In this document: positions 24,601 through 37,805 of the stretch, one piece after another | Layout: each line of letters starts with the position of its first letter | How positions within the stretch are numbered: position 1 is the stretch's first letter | From: Labia minor | Taxonomy: Eukaryota > Arthropoda > Insecta > Dermaptera > Spongiphoridae | Assembly (NCBI GenBank): GCA_963082975.1 | Contig: OY720344.1 | Span: 83,750,053-83,814,052, forward strand | Direction of reading: 5' to 3' | Length of the DNA stretch: 64,000 bases | Position numbers and translations under genes: made by a program | Notes under the pieces: generated by a model | Databases searched by the model: none | What the model saw: the letters and a program-made list of their open reading frames with translations, nothing else | What the model was told of the DNA's origin: nothing

Positions 24601-25114
24601 TATTTTTTTTTAATATAACTTATAACAAAAAATAATTACTATGATATTTTTATTTTTTTTTAATGAATTTGATCAGAAAATTTCAGATGTCTTTTTTTAA
24701 TAATTAAATATTTAGAATTTCTATTAAGTTTTTAGAAAGTTAATTAATACATAAATTAAGGAAAATTTGTAAATTAATATTTTTAAGAAATTTGACTAAT
24801 ATATATTTAAAATTCATCTTCTTCTCTCTCTCTTACTTTAATTTAAATCCCATGATTATGTCTACCAATATATATATAAGAACTTACAGGGCCCCTTCTC
24901 GAGGGCGGCAAGCCGGGCATTTGTTTGAGGCAGCAAATTTGAATGACAACATTTTGGTTATGAATGTAATAAATTTTACGAATATAAGGGCGGTAATTTA
25001 TTCCATAAATTGCTTCTGTAAAATGCTAGAATGGGGACAGGAATCAAAATATAAAAATATAAAATTTTGAATTTATTCTGGAGACTTGTAAAACCTTCTC
25101 ACCTTCAGAAACAA

Positions 25115-25148
<34 letters not shown>

Positions 25149-25843
25149 CAAAAATTATATGTATTTATTATTTAAAATAGAAACAAAATTAAAAAATTTA
25201 TACAAAAAATGTTTCTACCTAAATTTGTTTTAAAGAGAATTAATATCTCTAATTAAAAAATATTTGAAAATTATTTTATAATATAAAAAATAAATATAAT
25301 ATATGAGATTAAATTTTAAAAATTTTTTATTCTATAAAATTCTAGTTTTTATTAAATATAAATATAATATAAATAATCCTCTTTACTGGAGATATGAATG
25401 TACGATACTGGCTTTTATTATTAATAATTACCAAATTAATTTTTTTTTAATTATTTGATAAATCAATATTAAGTTAAACTCTATTATTCAATTTTTATAT
25501 AAATAATAATAAAAAGAAATCCTAAACTATTTTTGAATATATAATTGTAAATTTATATAAATGAATTTTCAAATAATAGTTGACATTTTTAATTTATTTT
25601 TTATCTTATTTAGTGATAAAATTTAATTAGTTGCAGTGAAATATTTTCAAAATATAAAATTTTCCAATAATATAAAATATTTATAATAATTATGAATAAA
25701 TTGAACAAAATAAATTGATTTTTATTTAAGGAATAAATTTATAAATTAGGTGGTTAAATGTAAATTATTATTAAATTCCCTGATTATAGTATTGGTAACT
25801 CTTCGATGTGTTAAGTGAAGATTGCATAGGTTTCTATTCTCAC
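21641..25843. other. Osiris first coding intron, right part
   Basis: AT-rich with simple repeats, including a (TA)n run at 25117-25146. No exon or element recognised. Confidence 0.6.
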
Positions 25844-25957
25844 CTGTCTACCGCCACTGTTGGAACGCTCCTCAGGCTGCAGTTGTTCTTGGGCCGCCGA
25901 CAACGCAGCAGACAACGCGAACAACACAAACAGCAGCAGTCGCTGATTCCGGGCCAT
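25844..25957 (-). CDS. Osiris-family gene, first coding exon (signal peptide)
   Basis: The exon encodes MARNQ, a leucine-rich hydrophobic core (RLLLFVLFALSAALSAA) and a polar stretch ending NSGGRQ. This is a clear secretory signal peptide with likely cleavage after SAALSAA. The donor CAG/GTGAGAATA leaves phase 0, which fits the exon at 20136-20383. I chose the ATG at 25957 because it puts the signal peptide at the N-terminus. An in-frame ATG 28 codons upstream (26041) would add a polar leader and is less likely. The upstream 160 bases are GC-rich 5' UTR. A good acceptor (pyrimidine tract ending CTTAG) sits just above 26117, so the exon may begin there and be spliced from a distal 5' exon. Alternatively, transcription may start locally at a TCAGT near 26045. 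Confidence 0.75.
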
Positions 25958-26117
25958 TGGCCTCGACACAACAGTTAACTGACCAACTGACTGAACAACA
26001 CTGACGTGCAAGGACACACCCTGTGCCTCACGCAGCCTCACCTACTGACACTCTCTTCCAGTTCCCCTCCTCCAAGTTGGCTTCCTCACCTCGTCTGTCT
26101 CCTTCCACTTGATTTCT
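25958..26117 (-). other. 5' UTR of the Osiris-family gene
   Basis: A GC-rich tract lies between the signal-peptide ATG and a candidate splice acceptor at 26117/26118 (minus strand ...TTTACTTTTACCTTAG). It also contains a TCAGT initiator-like site near 26045 without a TATA box. Both a spliced and a local-start model are possible. Confidence 0.4.
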
Positions 26118-27111
26118 CTAAGGTAAAAGTAAAGAAAAATAATGGAAAATTAGAAAATTGGATTATTCTGGTTGTTTAGTATTCATCCACCCTTGTTTTT
26201 TTTTTAATACTTCATTCCACAACATTCAACATCCTCTTTTATAAAGGGATGCTCTAACAAATCCCTTACACCACTTCCCGGAATTTATTCATTTTATAAA
26301 AAAGTTCTAAAAGGGCTTTAATTTTAATTGAACTCAACCAATTTCTTTTTTGAATAATTCAATTAAAACCATCCTCAATTCAAAGATTGAATTTTTTTTT
26401 ATTCATTTACTACCAACTTAGTATTTAAAGAAAAAATGAACCTAACCACATTATGTGTACTTATTATATTTAATATATATGTACTCCTATTATAAAATAT
26501 ATTTAAAAAAAGAGATGAAAAATTATTTAAATTCCCTTTGATTTTTTAATAATTTCTGTTTGAATGTTGGTTCTCTATTCTGGAAAATAATTTATAAATT
26601 TATATTTCACACACAAATAAATTTTAGATAAAAAAAAAAATTGAATAAATAATCTATTCAATTATAATATGTTTTTATTATACATAAATATTTTAATTTT
26701 AACCAACAACGAGAATATTAAATGTAATACAATAATACGAGTATATAAGATAAATTTTATAATCAGAATCGAGCATGCTTCTGATAAAACTTTGAGAGAT
26801 TTATCGCGGCCATATGCGATCTCCAGCGTTACGATAATGCCAAGTGAGCAATGTTAAGGACAATACAACTGATCCATATATTGTGCATTCTAAATTTAAA
26901 AATATCATTTTAAAAATGGGGATCCTTACCATAGTCAGATTGGTATGTTCATGGATCTCTATTTTACTAAAATTACATAAATTTTAACTAATATTTTTAT
27001 AAATAAGATTGTAAATAAAATTAATTTATTTGAACAGTTTGAAATAATTTGATTAAACTTAGAATAATAAGCCAAATTAATTTGTGAAACCTTTTTCTTT
27101 TTTATAGGTAT

Positions 27112-27182
27112 TATTCTAAAGGCGCTACAGGGTGAGAGGTTAGCGAAGCTGCCTCACATTGTCCTGGTCCCGGGTACAGAGA
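27112..27182 (+). mobile_element. tRNA-derived SINE, 5' head only
   Basis: AGGCGCTACAGGGTGAGAGG, then TAGCGAAGCTGCCTCACATT and GGTCCCGGGT, match the head of the SINE. The body is missing. Confidence 0.6.
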
Positions 27183-27941
27183 AGTTGAAAATTTAAATTT
27201 AAAAAAAATCATGTAATAATAAAATTTAAATCAGAATTTATGACACCGTCTCTTCTTAAACAAGAAGTCAAATACTGCATTTTGGTAAAATTTAAGGTAA
27301 AGAATATTTTTAAACATGACTTATTATTAGGAGAAATGTAGAAAAAGTAAAAAGTGACAGTCAAATTTGCTAAAAGAATTTTAATAGGATTAATAGGATT
27401 AATTGCCCTCCAATGGAAGACATCTCGGTTATCGACGAAGGCCAAATTCTTCAACGACCAATCATTAATACCAAAAAATAAACATTTGTTTGATTTATTA
27501 TTCAGAACTAGTTTTTAAGAACTTTCAGTTTCTAAATTTATAATTAATATATAAATATATATATATAAATTATAATAATGTTTATAAGGTTTATTTTACT
27601 TTACCCCAACATCTTGTCAAATTTTCTAAAATTATTTATTTAACTACTAATATTTATAAAGAATCATGATTTTCAATACATTATTTATAATTGAAAAAAA
27701 AGTAAATTTTATTCTAAAATTATTAACTTAACTTAATTGTTTTTTAAAAAATAATTAAAATAATAAAAAAATGGAAAACAGGTTCAATTTTCCCACTCAC
27801 CCATATATGATCAATTCCAATTATTTAATTAATTTCCCACAACAAAATATTATATTTATCATTATCATCATAAATGGAATTCAATTTTTAAAAGAGCTTT
27901 CGTTTGCAAAAATAAATTATTATATGTCTATCTCTGTGACT

Positions 27942-28300
27942 CTACGGAACTCGGGAGCAATCACATTTCTTCAAGTGTCCGAGTTACAACCATCCTATCC
28001 CTTCTCTTTCTCATCTCTCTCACGTCCCTTCCTACTTTGTCTACCCACCTCGTCTTTCCATTCCAAATGGCCATTCTTTTTCTCTCACCTGCCCATCGCA
28101 GCCTTCTCGCTTTTATAACCCTAACTATATATATGGAGATGCATAGAGGTCATGCAATTCCTCGTTATGCAGTATCCGCCATTCCCCGGTTACCTCATCT
28201 CTTTTTGGCCCATAGATGATGAGAAGAAACCTATTCTCAAATACCCTAAATCTACTCTCGTTTCCCAGGGTCATAGACCATGCCTCACAGCCTTATAAAA
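27942..28300 (-). pseudogene. Second LINE family, ORF2 C-terminal tail, decayed
   Basis: Read on the minus strand in more than one frame, recognisable pieces are IYGPKRDEVTGEWRILHNEE, LHDLYASPYI and GRQ/RKGRERDEKE-like basic stretches ending at a stop near 27942. The pattern 'GEWRxxxNxELxxLY' is typical of the C-terminal part of reverse-transcriptase proteins of arthropod LINEs. It differs from the Jockey element at 48-53 kb. Several frame breaks; no ends resolved. Confidence 0.65.
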
Positions 28301-28403
28301 CAACAGGCAAAATATTGTAATTTTGCTCCCCTTTGATAAACAATTTGACGAGATAAGCCCCCTTACTGCATGATAACAGGCGTTACACGATTAAATGATT
28401 ATA

Positions 28404-28603
28404 CAAGATGTCTCAAAAAAATGAATCCTTCGTTCAAGTTATCAGCGTTGTTTGGACAATAAAGGTCATCAATTTGAACATTTGCGAATATGATGCTTTT
28501 ATTCTTTCATTAGATCTTTTTTCTGTATTTCAAGTCTTCAAACTTGTCTTTATCTTTAATATAATGTTTTTATAGTGTTAGTACATTTTTCTGAGACACC
28601 CTG
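28404..28603. mobile_element. Tc1/mariner-type MITE
   Basis: Inverted ends CAAGATGTCTCAAAAAAATG and, reversed, CAGGGTGTCTCAGAAAAATG are flanked by TA on both sides (28402-28403 and 28604-28605). About 200 bases, non-coding. Confidence 0.75.
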
Positions 28604-31090
28604 TATGCTAACATCTTAATATTATTAAGATGAAAATAGATTTTCTTAAACTTTCAATTCTTGACCAAAACTTATTGGTTATCAGCTCTTTTATACACAC
28701 TTCAATCTCAGAATTAAAATATTTTAGTTTAGCATAGAAATCAATTTTAAAGTTTCTTTAAGTTCTTTTGATTTGTGCTTAGATGCTAAGATCAAGGTAG
28801 ATTTTAATCTTGTTAATGACATCAGACCTTAAAAAAATTCTACAACCAGTTTAGTAATATTGCCTTACTAAAAGTGATATTCATAAACATTTCAATATAT
28901 ATATACGATTCATGAAATGTTTTTAAAATAAATAATTCTTTATTTCTTTGTTTGTTTTTGATCTTGTCTTCATATTTAGAAATCAATTGGTACTTGATTT
29001 TTACTTATGAATTTTGTGATTATAATTAAGAAGTTTTAAGGGTAGTCAAGTGCCTTTAGACGAACACAAATTGTATTTAAAAGGACCGACATCATTTTTA
29101 TTCGATCGAATTCATTTCACCTCTCTCCTTCCTCTCTTTACTACCACTTGAAGTCAAATCTCTTTTTCCTCTTGATATCGTTCAGTGAACGAGAAATCAA
29201 AATATTTGACGAATATATATAATATTTAATGAATAAATGCCACTACTTGAAAAGTTTGCTCAAATTGGATCGCTGTGTTCAAAAAAAGTTTGATAAAATA
29301 TTTGTTTGAACGTTATTATAAAATATTATTCACATATATATTGTAATAAATCTATAAATAAATAAATAATATAATAATAATGTAATATAACTTATGAACA
29401 TTTTAAAATATTACCAGTTTAATCCAATTTAAAAAAAGTTCGGGGTTTCTCTTCTCTTTTTGAAATTTTTATATTGATGTCTATGTGTCAATCTTAAAAG
29501 TGCGTGAGTGATCATACTTCATATTACTTTTATTTTAAAAAAAAAACAAAACAAACTTAAAAGTATTTAATTTTAATTATTAAGATATCTTATGTAAAAA
29601 TTGTTTTTCTCACATTCTCATGTTGAATTTGTTATTAGTTGTTTGAATCGTTTTAGGTTTAATTTAAAATAAGGGATTAACATTTACCAGATTGAAGAAT
29701 TAATTTTTACTAGTACATATATAAATAATGAAATTAAAATTAAAATAGAAAGTAGAAAAAGAATATAGAAAAACTTCAAATATAATTGGAAACATTAGAA
29801 TAAGTTTAAGGTACTTAGGTACTTTAATTACTAAAAATAATCATATTCAAGAAGTTTAATTATGTTTACAATGTAGAAGCTCAAATGAAATGAGAAAAGC
29901 TATTTTTATAAGAGATATTAATCCAAATATTAAAAAATAATGATAAAACATTTTTAAAGTGATTTTAACTCTATTATCATCACTTTAAATATTTTTTTTT
30001 ATAAATTCTCTTTATTAGGAGAGGATTATTTTATGTTTAAATTTTAAATTTTTAAAAAAGATAACATTTATGTTAAATTATTATTTTATTTAAGTTTTTT
30101 AGTCAAATTTAATTAATAAAATAAAATAATTTACTAATTCCAATAATAAAAGTAAACCTATATATTCAAATACTTAAACATTTAGTTCCGCTAGTAACTT
30201 TATAAATTAAAAAGTACAATAAATATTTTCACTTTCTAAAGATTTAATGATTGAGACGAAGTTTTCGGAATTATTTTTAGAATTTATTAATTCTGTTTGA
30301 TTTTTTCATTTAAATATAATTATCATTAAGTATATAATTTCATGGCTGTTCTAAGGGAGAAGTGAGGGGAGAGGGAAAAATATTAGTAACAATAATTAAA
30401 TGGTTATAAATTCAGGTATCCGAACCAAAATTAGGTTATTATCGTTAATACAACATAGTTTTATTTTAACTTAAAATTATTTAGATATTATTTTTTAAGA
30501 AATTAAAATTTATATATATTTATATATTATAATATATTATAATTTATAAATATAATATAATTTATATATATACTTTTTTATAATTGTATTAAATAATAAT
30601 AATTGATTCGAAGGTACTATAAAGAGTTGAAATAGTAAGTGAATATTATAACATTTACTAGAATGTTAATAAATAAAAGTAAAATGAGCACAGTAATGTT
30701 CCATGCCAGATGGGTTAATTCAGGTTCCAAGTTATTTCCGTTCTAGTTATGAGTCCCAATTCCAAACAGATTATCCATCCTCCTCAGTCGACTAACAAGC
30801 ATTTCGGAACTAGTTATAAGAGCCGGTAATTTAATGCAACCTCTAGCACCGATCTAGTCTATATTCTTTTTTAAACAGACTGTCGGGCTCCTTGATGATT
30901 TAATGATGATGACTTCTTCAACTACATGGACTAAGCTTGGTAGAATTTGCAAATGTATTTTCACTCTCAATGAAACTATTTAATATGTGTTCAGATTTAT
31001 AAATTGATAAATGTTGAAATTAATATTAATTGTGGAATTTTGATATGAGCAGGAGCCGGGAGAGGGGGAGATACTCTGAACGAAGAAAAA
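28604..31090. other. Non-coding DNA
   Basis: AT-rich. A unique GC-richer patch at about 30690-30910 (CAGATGGGTTAATTCAGGTT region) has no recognised function. No exon seen. Confidence 0.5.
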
Positions 31091-31455
31091 TAAGTTGACC
31101 TGTGGCCAGGCACAGTACCGACCGACGGTTTGAAATAAATTAATTTTCAGCTTCAGAAACAATTTCAAATAATTTAAATGTATCATAATAAATAAAATAT
31201 AAATAAATAAAAAACAGATATGGATATAACATAAATATTTTTAATTTTATTTTATTTATATAAGGAGGCGCTGACTGTGACGTCATGAAGGGCTGGGTGA
31301 TGTCATATAATTTTAAATTAAGAAAAAACTAATGAAGATGATTTTTCCCGAGGATAAAACCAATACAAACCAATGATTCGTGAAGATATGTAAAAAATCT
31401 CCTCATGTGAAATTTGGTGTGAAAACAATACCTCCATTACTATTGTCGGTCGGTA
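31091..31455 (-). mobile_element. Family B Helentron-like element, full length
   Basis: The minus-strand 5' end ACCGACCGACAATAGTAATG lies at 31454. The 3' inverted repeat CGTCGGTCGGT and a GCCTGGCCACAGGTC hairpin lie at about 31097-31130. Internal TGACGTCA sites are kept. It is non-coding. Confidence 0.7.
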
Positions 31456-31830
31456 AAAATAATCTTACTTTTGTTAAACTTATATTTTTTTTATATTTAT
31501 TTATTCATAAACATTCTAATAACCTATTTTAACTAATGATTCTGTTATTAGTATTTTTACTATCTCGACAGAGATAGTATTTCGATCACGAAAATTTTCG
31601 ATGTCGAGATTTTGATGTTTTTATATGTTTAGAAGGTCCCTGAGTCATTTTCACTAAGGTTGAGAAAAATGTCTGTGGGCGTGTGAGTATGTGTGTATAT
31701 AGACAAGATTACGCAAAAACGGTTTGAGCTAGAACATTGAAATTTGGAATACCGGCATTATTCAAAATTCATATTCGTAGTTTTCTATCAACTTTTGAGA
31801 AATGTAGCTCATCCGGAAGTGGGTCATTAC

Positions 31831-32070
31831 TGTTATAGATGACGTCATGAAATAAATAAACAAAGATTCTTCTAATGTAATTAATTCATAAAAGATGTTA
31901 AATCTGTGTGTTATTATTAATCATTTATCATTATTGGCGACGAGCAAATTATCACATATGGTAAAAAGGTTAAATTAAAAGTGCAACACGTGATTTTCAA
32001 CAAGAAAATTTTGTGGCTCTTAGTGAATTCTTTATTTCAAGTTTACTTACATTCTGTGAGAATTTAGATA
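31831..32070 (+). mobile_element. Fragment of a Gypsy-like LTR retrotransposon (fossil)
   Basis: A segment of about 100 bases starts TGTTATAGATGACGTCATGA and ends TTATCA, and is followed by TTATTGGCGACGAGC. The last string resembles the primer-binding/leader region that follows the 5' LTR in many Gypsy-type elements. Only one LTR and a short leader remain, so it is a broken remnant. It lies inside a family A copy and is therefore younger than it. The assignment rests on these short signals only. Confidence 0.35.
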
Positions 32071-32072
32071 AA

Positions 32073-32250
32073 AATAAGTTGACCTGTGGCCAGGTCCGAA
32101 CCGACCGACGGTATGAAGTAAATTAATTTCCAGCTACAGAAACAATTTCAAATAATTTTAATATATCTATTAATGTAATAAAAACAGATATCGATATAAC
32201 ATAAATATTTTTAATTTTATTTTATTTATAATAAATATGTAAGACAAGGC
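32073..32250 (-). mobile_element. Family B 3' half nested in a family A copy
   Basis: The hairpin GACCTGTGGCCAGGTC, the inverted repeat ACCGACCGACGG and the TTTTTAATTTTATTTTATTT tract match family B. The 5' half is absent. Confidence 0.6.
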
Positions 32251-32425
32251 TTCAAAAAAAATCGTCATGTCGTCAAATCGCCATCAACAAAGAGCCAAAC
32301 ACGCGCTGGTTTAATAAATATTATCTATTAATTTTAATTTATAATTAATTAAATTTAATTTAAATAGAATTTATGTTATTCAATCCAATTCAAATTTGCG
32401 AGATAGTCGAGTGAAGACACTCCAG

Positions 32426-35400
32426 ATTTTATTTCATAATAAAAATATTAATATAGAATATATTACTTTAGGAATATAAAAAAGTTTAAATCAAGATTTA
32501 TTAACTGGAACTTAATTAAAATTAATGGGGTTATAAGAGTATTTTAGAAAAAAAATTTTTTTTTTTAAAATCAATAAAATGTCTAGCAATATTGATGAAA
32601 CAATTAAATAATCAGATCATTTTTTTACTAATCATTAAGAATAATATTATTAATTATTCATATTTAGATTTTTTTCAGAATATTTAGAATATTTATTTAT
32701 TAATGCTTAGATTTAATTACATTTTTATAGTTATAAATCTCTAGGTTTCATACTAAACAAAATTATGAGGTTTGATATCAATATTAAAATGAATGCGGTA
32801 CAACTTTATGAAAATGATTGACGATGTATATTAATGGTAATAGTAAGGGCTGAAATAATATTATGGCAACAAAGTGTAAAAATAGTGAGAACTCAGTTTC
32901 TGATCCAATTAAAACACATTACTGATAATTTGTTTCCAAATGTAAGGTACACATTGTATTGGCTCTTTATTGTCTTTCAGGATTATATATATATTCTAAT
33001 TAATAAGAATAATATTATTAATTCATTCTGTTGCATAAATTTTCAAAAATGAAACATTAAAAAAACTAGTAAAAAAAACCTGTTTGTTTTCAAAAATATT
33101 TTTTATAATTTAAATGTATTTTAAATGAATTTCATAATACATGGTTATTCTAAATGATAGACCCATTTTTAAAATTTCGTATTTATTAAAGTAGTAGTTT
33201 GGCTACCGCGTATATTCCGTAGATGTTTGCAATGCTCCAAATTGAATACTTATAATGTATGGAAAACTTTTTAACTTCCTATTTTTCATTGGTGAGAAGA
33301 TTGTTAATTTTGGATTTGTACTTTATTAAATACGAAATTTTAAAAATAGGTCTATCATTTAGAATAACCGTGTATTATTGTATGAAATACAATATAATAA
33401 AAAATTTCAAACTCCCCCCCCCCTCACACACACACATACACACACTCTAAATCAAACCTCAGGAATATATCTACATATGTATAAATATATTAAGTTTAAT
33501 AAATTTTTCTATAAATAAATTATCATTTATTTATTTATTTCTTATTATGAAAAGAATAAAAGTAAAAATATACTTTTTAATTATTTTTATAAAAGAATAA
33601 AATAAAAAAAGAGGACGTATAATTTCATTTTCAATGAAAGCACATCTAATTTTATGAAAATTAAGAAAGTAAAAAAATATTTAAAAACAAAATTGATGAT
33701 CCATTACATTAAATGAAGCACGAACTTGTTCTTGATTCACTAAAGGTAAAGTAAAATTTTTAATTAAACATATAGGTATAGATAAAAAAATAAGAATATA
33801 TAGGTATATTAATAATTATTTTTATTTAAACAATCAATTCTTATTAAGAATTTTATTAATTTTGAGGATAATTTAAATTTATAGATATATAGATATAATA
33901 TTAATTGATGATCATCTATTGACTAAGTGTACATATTAGATGAATGGAAGTTATTGATAATTAATTCTGATCTTATTGCATGACAATATGCCCACACAGT
34001 ATTTTTAAAAAATATATTGGAATTCGATTATTTCATAATAAATAGAAAAAAATTAAATTCTGATCGATAAATAAACAAAATCTTATTATTCATCCAAACC
34101 GAGATTTGCACCGTTAATAAAAAAAATCTGGAGTGTCTCCACTCGACTATCTCGCAAATTTGAATTGGATTAATTAACATATATTATATTTAATTAATTA
34201 TAAATTAAAATTAATAAATATTTATTAAACCATCGTGTATGGCTCTTTGTTGATGGCACCACGTCACGTGCTAGCGCGTGATTGGCAATAAACATGTTAA
34301 AAAGTTTAAAAAATTAATTCCGGTACTTTCAGCGATTCAATCAAGCTGAAATCTATTTATACCCGTTTTATACAATTTTTAATCATGTGAAAAACTATTA
34401 AAATATGTTTATTTTTGCGGTCAGTTTAGAGGAAAAAAAATGAAAACGCGATAGGTAATGGTCCTCTTCCGAGTGAGCTACATTTCTCAAAAGTTGATAG
34501 AAAACTGCGAATTTTGAATAATGCCTGTGAAACAAATTTCATTATTCTAGTTCAAACCGTTTTTGCGTAATCTTTTCTACATATACATACATGCACACAT
34601 ATCTCAACCTTAGTGAAAATGACTCAGAAACTTTCAAAACGTATAAAAACATCAAAATCTCGTCATCGAAAATTTTCGTGATCGCAATATTATCTCTGGC
34701 GAGATAGTAGCAAACGAATGATGGATAATGCTTGTAGAAAAGTTATATTCTTAGACATAGTCAAAATTATTAAGTAATAGGCCGTACCAATTTTTTAAAT
34801 GACGATGAAAGTTCACCTTAAATACATTTTTTGGGAATTGACTAGTGTGTAAACCCATTTCGGTGTTATCTATATATATATATAAATATATTGATAGATA
34901 AATAGGAGATATGGATGAAGTTTAAGTTTTAGTTTAAAAAGTATGTTTATTAGCCAAATATACAAATATATGTTGTTTTTCTTATAACATATAAAAGGGA
35001 TTACATGACTTTTTTCTCTTGGTGACTCCAAGGTCGTAATTATCTATACAATGTTTTTTTTTTATCATTACGCTATTAATTATTTTTAATATTACAATTT
35101 CAAAGTATAAATTAATTATTTTTTTTTCTAGGAAAAGGGTATATAAAAATAAAAACCTAGACTATATGGATGAATTTTGGTAATAGATGGGTATAGCTAT
35201 GATTTCTCTATCATAAAGAATAAAAGATAAATAATATAATTTTTATTCATAAATACTCTTTTTAAGCATTTTTAAATTATAAATTAGAACATAAATATTC
35301 ATAGTTATAAAAGGTCACAAATTAAATTTTCAGCAACGCAACTTCGAAATTTTAAAAAATTTTGGAAGCGAGAAGTAAAAAAATGTTTATTTAGTTATAT

Positions 35401-35570
35401 GCTTCTAAATAGAAATCATTTTAGGTTCTATAAGTATATTTTGTAAGTACATTTTTCTATTTGTATTGATTGTCCTTTATTATTGGTTTTCTATTATTAT
35501 CTATTAAAGTTCAGTTTTGAATAAAATGTAGTATTAATTACCAATATATTGATATTATATTAATAACCAC

Positions 35571-35606
<36 letters not shown>

Positions 35607-36213
35607 TGAAAATAAACAAATGACAATAATTAATGTGCAATGACTTTCTCTTATTTCACATAAAAACAAGCAATTCTCTTAAATGAAACTTAGTCATCAT
35701 TTCTAACTTAAATAAACGATGAATTCTCTGTTTGATTAAATGATTTGATATTCTTTTATGAAATAAAAGTCTCAGCAATGGTTCTTCAAGTGGTTATTTA
35801 CCGCCGTTCCGGGATTTTAAACATCAATGTTTATTATTTATTACCATTGATCAGTTGAGTGTTTATTTCGAGTAAAGCTTTTGAATTTCTTTATTTAATT
35901 TCCAAGGTGGATATAATCAATATTATTATGTTTAAATTCAAACTGAAAATAACTATAATTTTAAATTGAATTTTCTTTTGAATATTATATATCGATAATA
36001 ATAAATGAAGCATATATATATATATATTTTGGAGAAAAGTAATTATTTTCAATTGTTTAATTTTTACTTTCACCTTTCAATGAATCAAGGGGAAATATTT
36101 GTTTAGATCTGACTCAAGTAATTTCGGTTGTCACTCCAATGTTCTATTACTTTTGTTTAGAGAGGATGGTTTATCCAATTGGTTAGACAGATATTCCGAC
36201 AACCCTTTCTCCT

Positions 36214-36252
<39 letters not shown>

Positions 36253-36322
36253 GAGTTTAAGACATATTACTTTAGAGAAATTCTGATGTTGTTTATCGGT
36301 CATTTATTTTTTTAAATCTTAT
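32426..36322. other. Non-coding DNA with one family A element
   Basis: Besides the family A copy at 34128-34709 it holds (AT)n runs at 35575-35601 and 36218-36245 and a C-run/CACACA tract at 33414-33445. Open frames here have no splice or domain support. Confidence 0.5.
34128..34709 (-). mobile_element. Family A Helentron-like element, full length
   Basis: The copy carries both ends: hairpin 3' end with CTCCAG at 34128, and 5' end ACTATCTCGCCAGAGATAAT at 34709. It also has the shared internal blocks (CGAAAATTTTCG, ACGGTTTGA-type box, TCAGCTTGATTGA). No coding capacity is seen. Confidence 0.72.
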
Positions 36323-37245
36323 CTTATTATGCTAGCTAAAATTGTATATATCTATATATATGGGTTCTCAAAAACCGCTCTAACGATTTTTTTCAAATTC
36401 ACACTAGATATAGTATTTATAAAGAAAAATTAAGTTTTATTGATCATATCTCTTGAAAAATACATCTTCATTATTTATGTCTTATTTTAAAATTATATAT
36501 GGAAGACGTCACATGACATCCATTTTTATTTTTTAACTGAAATTGTATTAATATTTTTTTTTATTTAAAATATTTTAAAATTTATTATTTAATTTCGAAA
36601 TAAAATTAAAAATATTTATTTTTAATAAAATATATATATATATTTATTAATCTCTCTCAAAAAAAACAAAAACAAAAACAACAAAACATATACGTCTTGC
36701 TAAGAGAGTATTTTATATTTATTTATTCATTGTTCTTTTATTAATTAAGTTTTAGATAGTTTTATAATTTTTAATATTTTTTCAATAAAATATTATTTAA
36801 TATTTAAATCAGATTGATGCAATGATGTGACAAATACCATGAAGCTAGCGCACATTACGTCTGCTTTCAAATTTCTTATAACAGAGCGCGAAATTTGAAT
36901 TGTCATTAGAACTGTTTTCTAAATTGTTATCTCTAACATATAAATATATATTTATTATGTAAAGTTCATTTCATATATACATATATAATAAAAAGTATAA
37001 AATGTTTTTAAATATTGCAACAAAAGCATATTATATTGTAATATAAATTATAGATGTAAAATTTTGTACGGAAAAGAAATAAAAGAATATTATATTTTAA
37101 TATATAAATTTATTATTTTAAGTTCATTTCATATATACATATATAATCAAAATTATACGAAATGAACTTCACATAATAAATATATATTTTATGTTAGAGA
37201 TAACAATTTATAAAACAGTTCGTATTGCAATATTTTAAACAAAGT

Positions 37246-37284
<39 letters not shown>

Positions 37285-37800
37285 AGTTACAAATTTGTTT
37301 AAAATATATGTTTAAAATAATATATAAGTTATATATATATACATGCATATGAAATTCATCTTTCTCGTGAAATAGCGCGAATTTCGTCTGTTTTAAAATT
37401 TCTTACGCAGAAGTTTTCACTTCTGTCGGCCAGTCCCACGACTGCCAATTTTGCTTTTTTAATTCCGAACGAACGTTTTTTTTGTCTTTAGTCTGTTTTA
37501 TAACCACTTGGGGCGCTAAACAGTTTTTCAAAAATAAACTATAGAAAAAATATATATGTACCTATATATTATATATTTATGTATTATTGAGGAGCACAAG
37601 TTCATTCATTTTAATCAGATTGATGCAAATGTGTAACATTTAATAATTGTAATAAATAATTAAAGAATTGTATATCAATATTTTTTAAAGGGTAGAGCGA
37701 GAGCTCGGTGTCTCAGGTATTAATATTACCAGCTAAATCCAATAATAATGAATCATTTTTTTAACTTAAGTACCGAACCGAGGCTCGGGGTCCCGGTACT
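36323..37800 (+). repeat. Family D repeat, long copy
   Basis: Begins CTTATTATGCTAGCTAAAAT and ends CGAGGCTCGGGGTCCCGG plus TACT. The interior includes an inverted repeat with arms at about 36905-36990 and 37150-37225 (TTGTTATCTCTAACATA...) and a duplicated AGCGC.(A)ATT.CGTCTG block at 36846 and 37371. Family unknown and no coding signal seen. The 59.5-kb copy has the same ends with about 1.2 kb less interior. Confidence 0.6.
37245..37280. repeat. (AT)n microsatellite
   Basis: A run of TA dinucleotides within family D. Similar runs are at 1999-2018, 13567-13588, 25117-25146, 35575-35601, 36218-36245 and 40323-40350. Confidence 0.9.
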
Positions 37801-37805
37801 CTTAT

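Larger units (their letters stand above)
31559..32425 (+). mobile_element. Family A Helentron-like element interrupted by other repeats
   Basis: The 5' part at 31559-31830 (ACTATCTCGACAGAGATAGT start) and the 3' part at about 32270-32425 (ending GAGTGAAGACACTCCAG) match the family A consensus. The middle is replaced by an LTR-like fragment (31831 onward) and by the 3' half of a family B element (about 32073-32250). The order of insertions is inferred. Confidence 0.65.

Noticed and set aside
25811-26041. Upstream in-frame ATG of the Osiris signal-peptide exon
   Set aside because: It would place 28 polar residues before the hydrophobic core; the ATG at 25957 gives a normal signal peptide.
37715-37730. 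TAATATTAC, the rolling-circle nick motif of CRESS DNA viruses, in family D (also at 59.7 kb)
   Set aside because: The nonamer is AT-rich and expected by chance here; no Rep-like coding sequence is present and the stem is only four base pairs.
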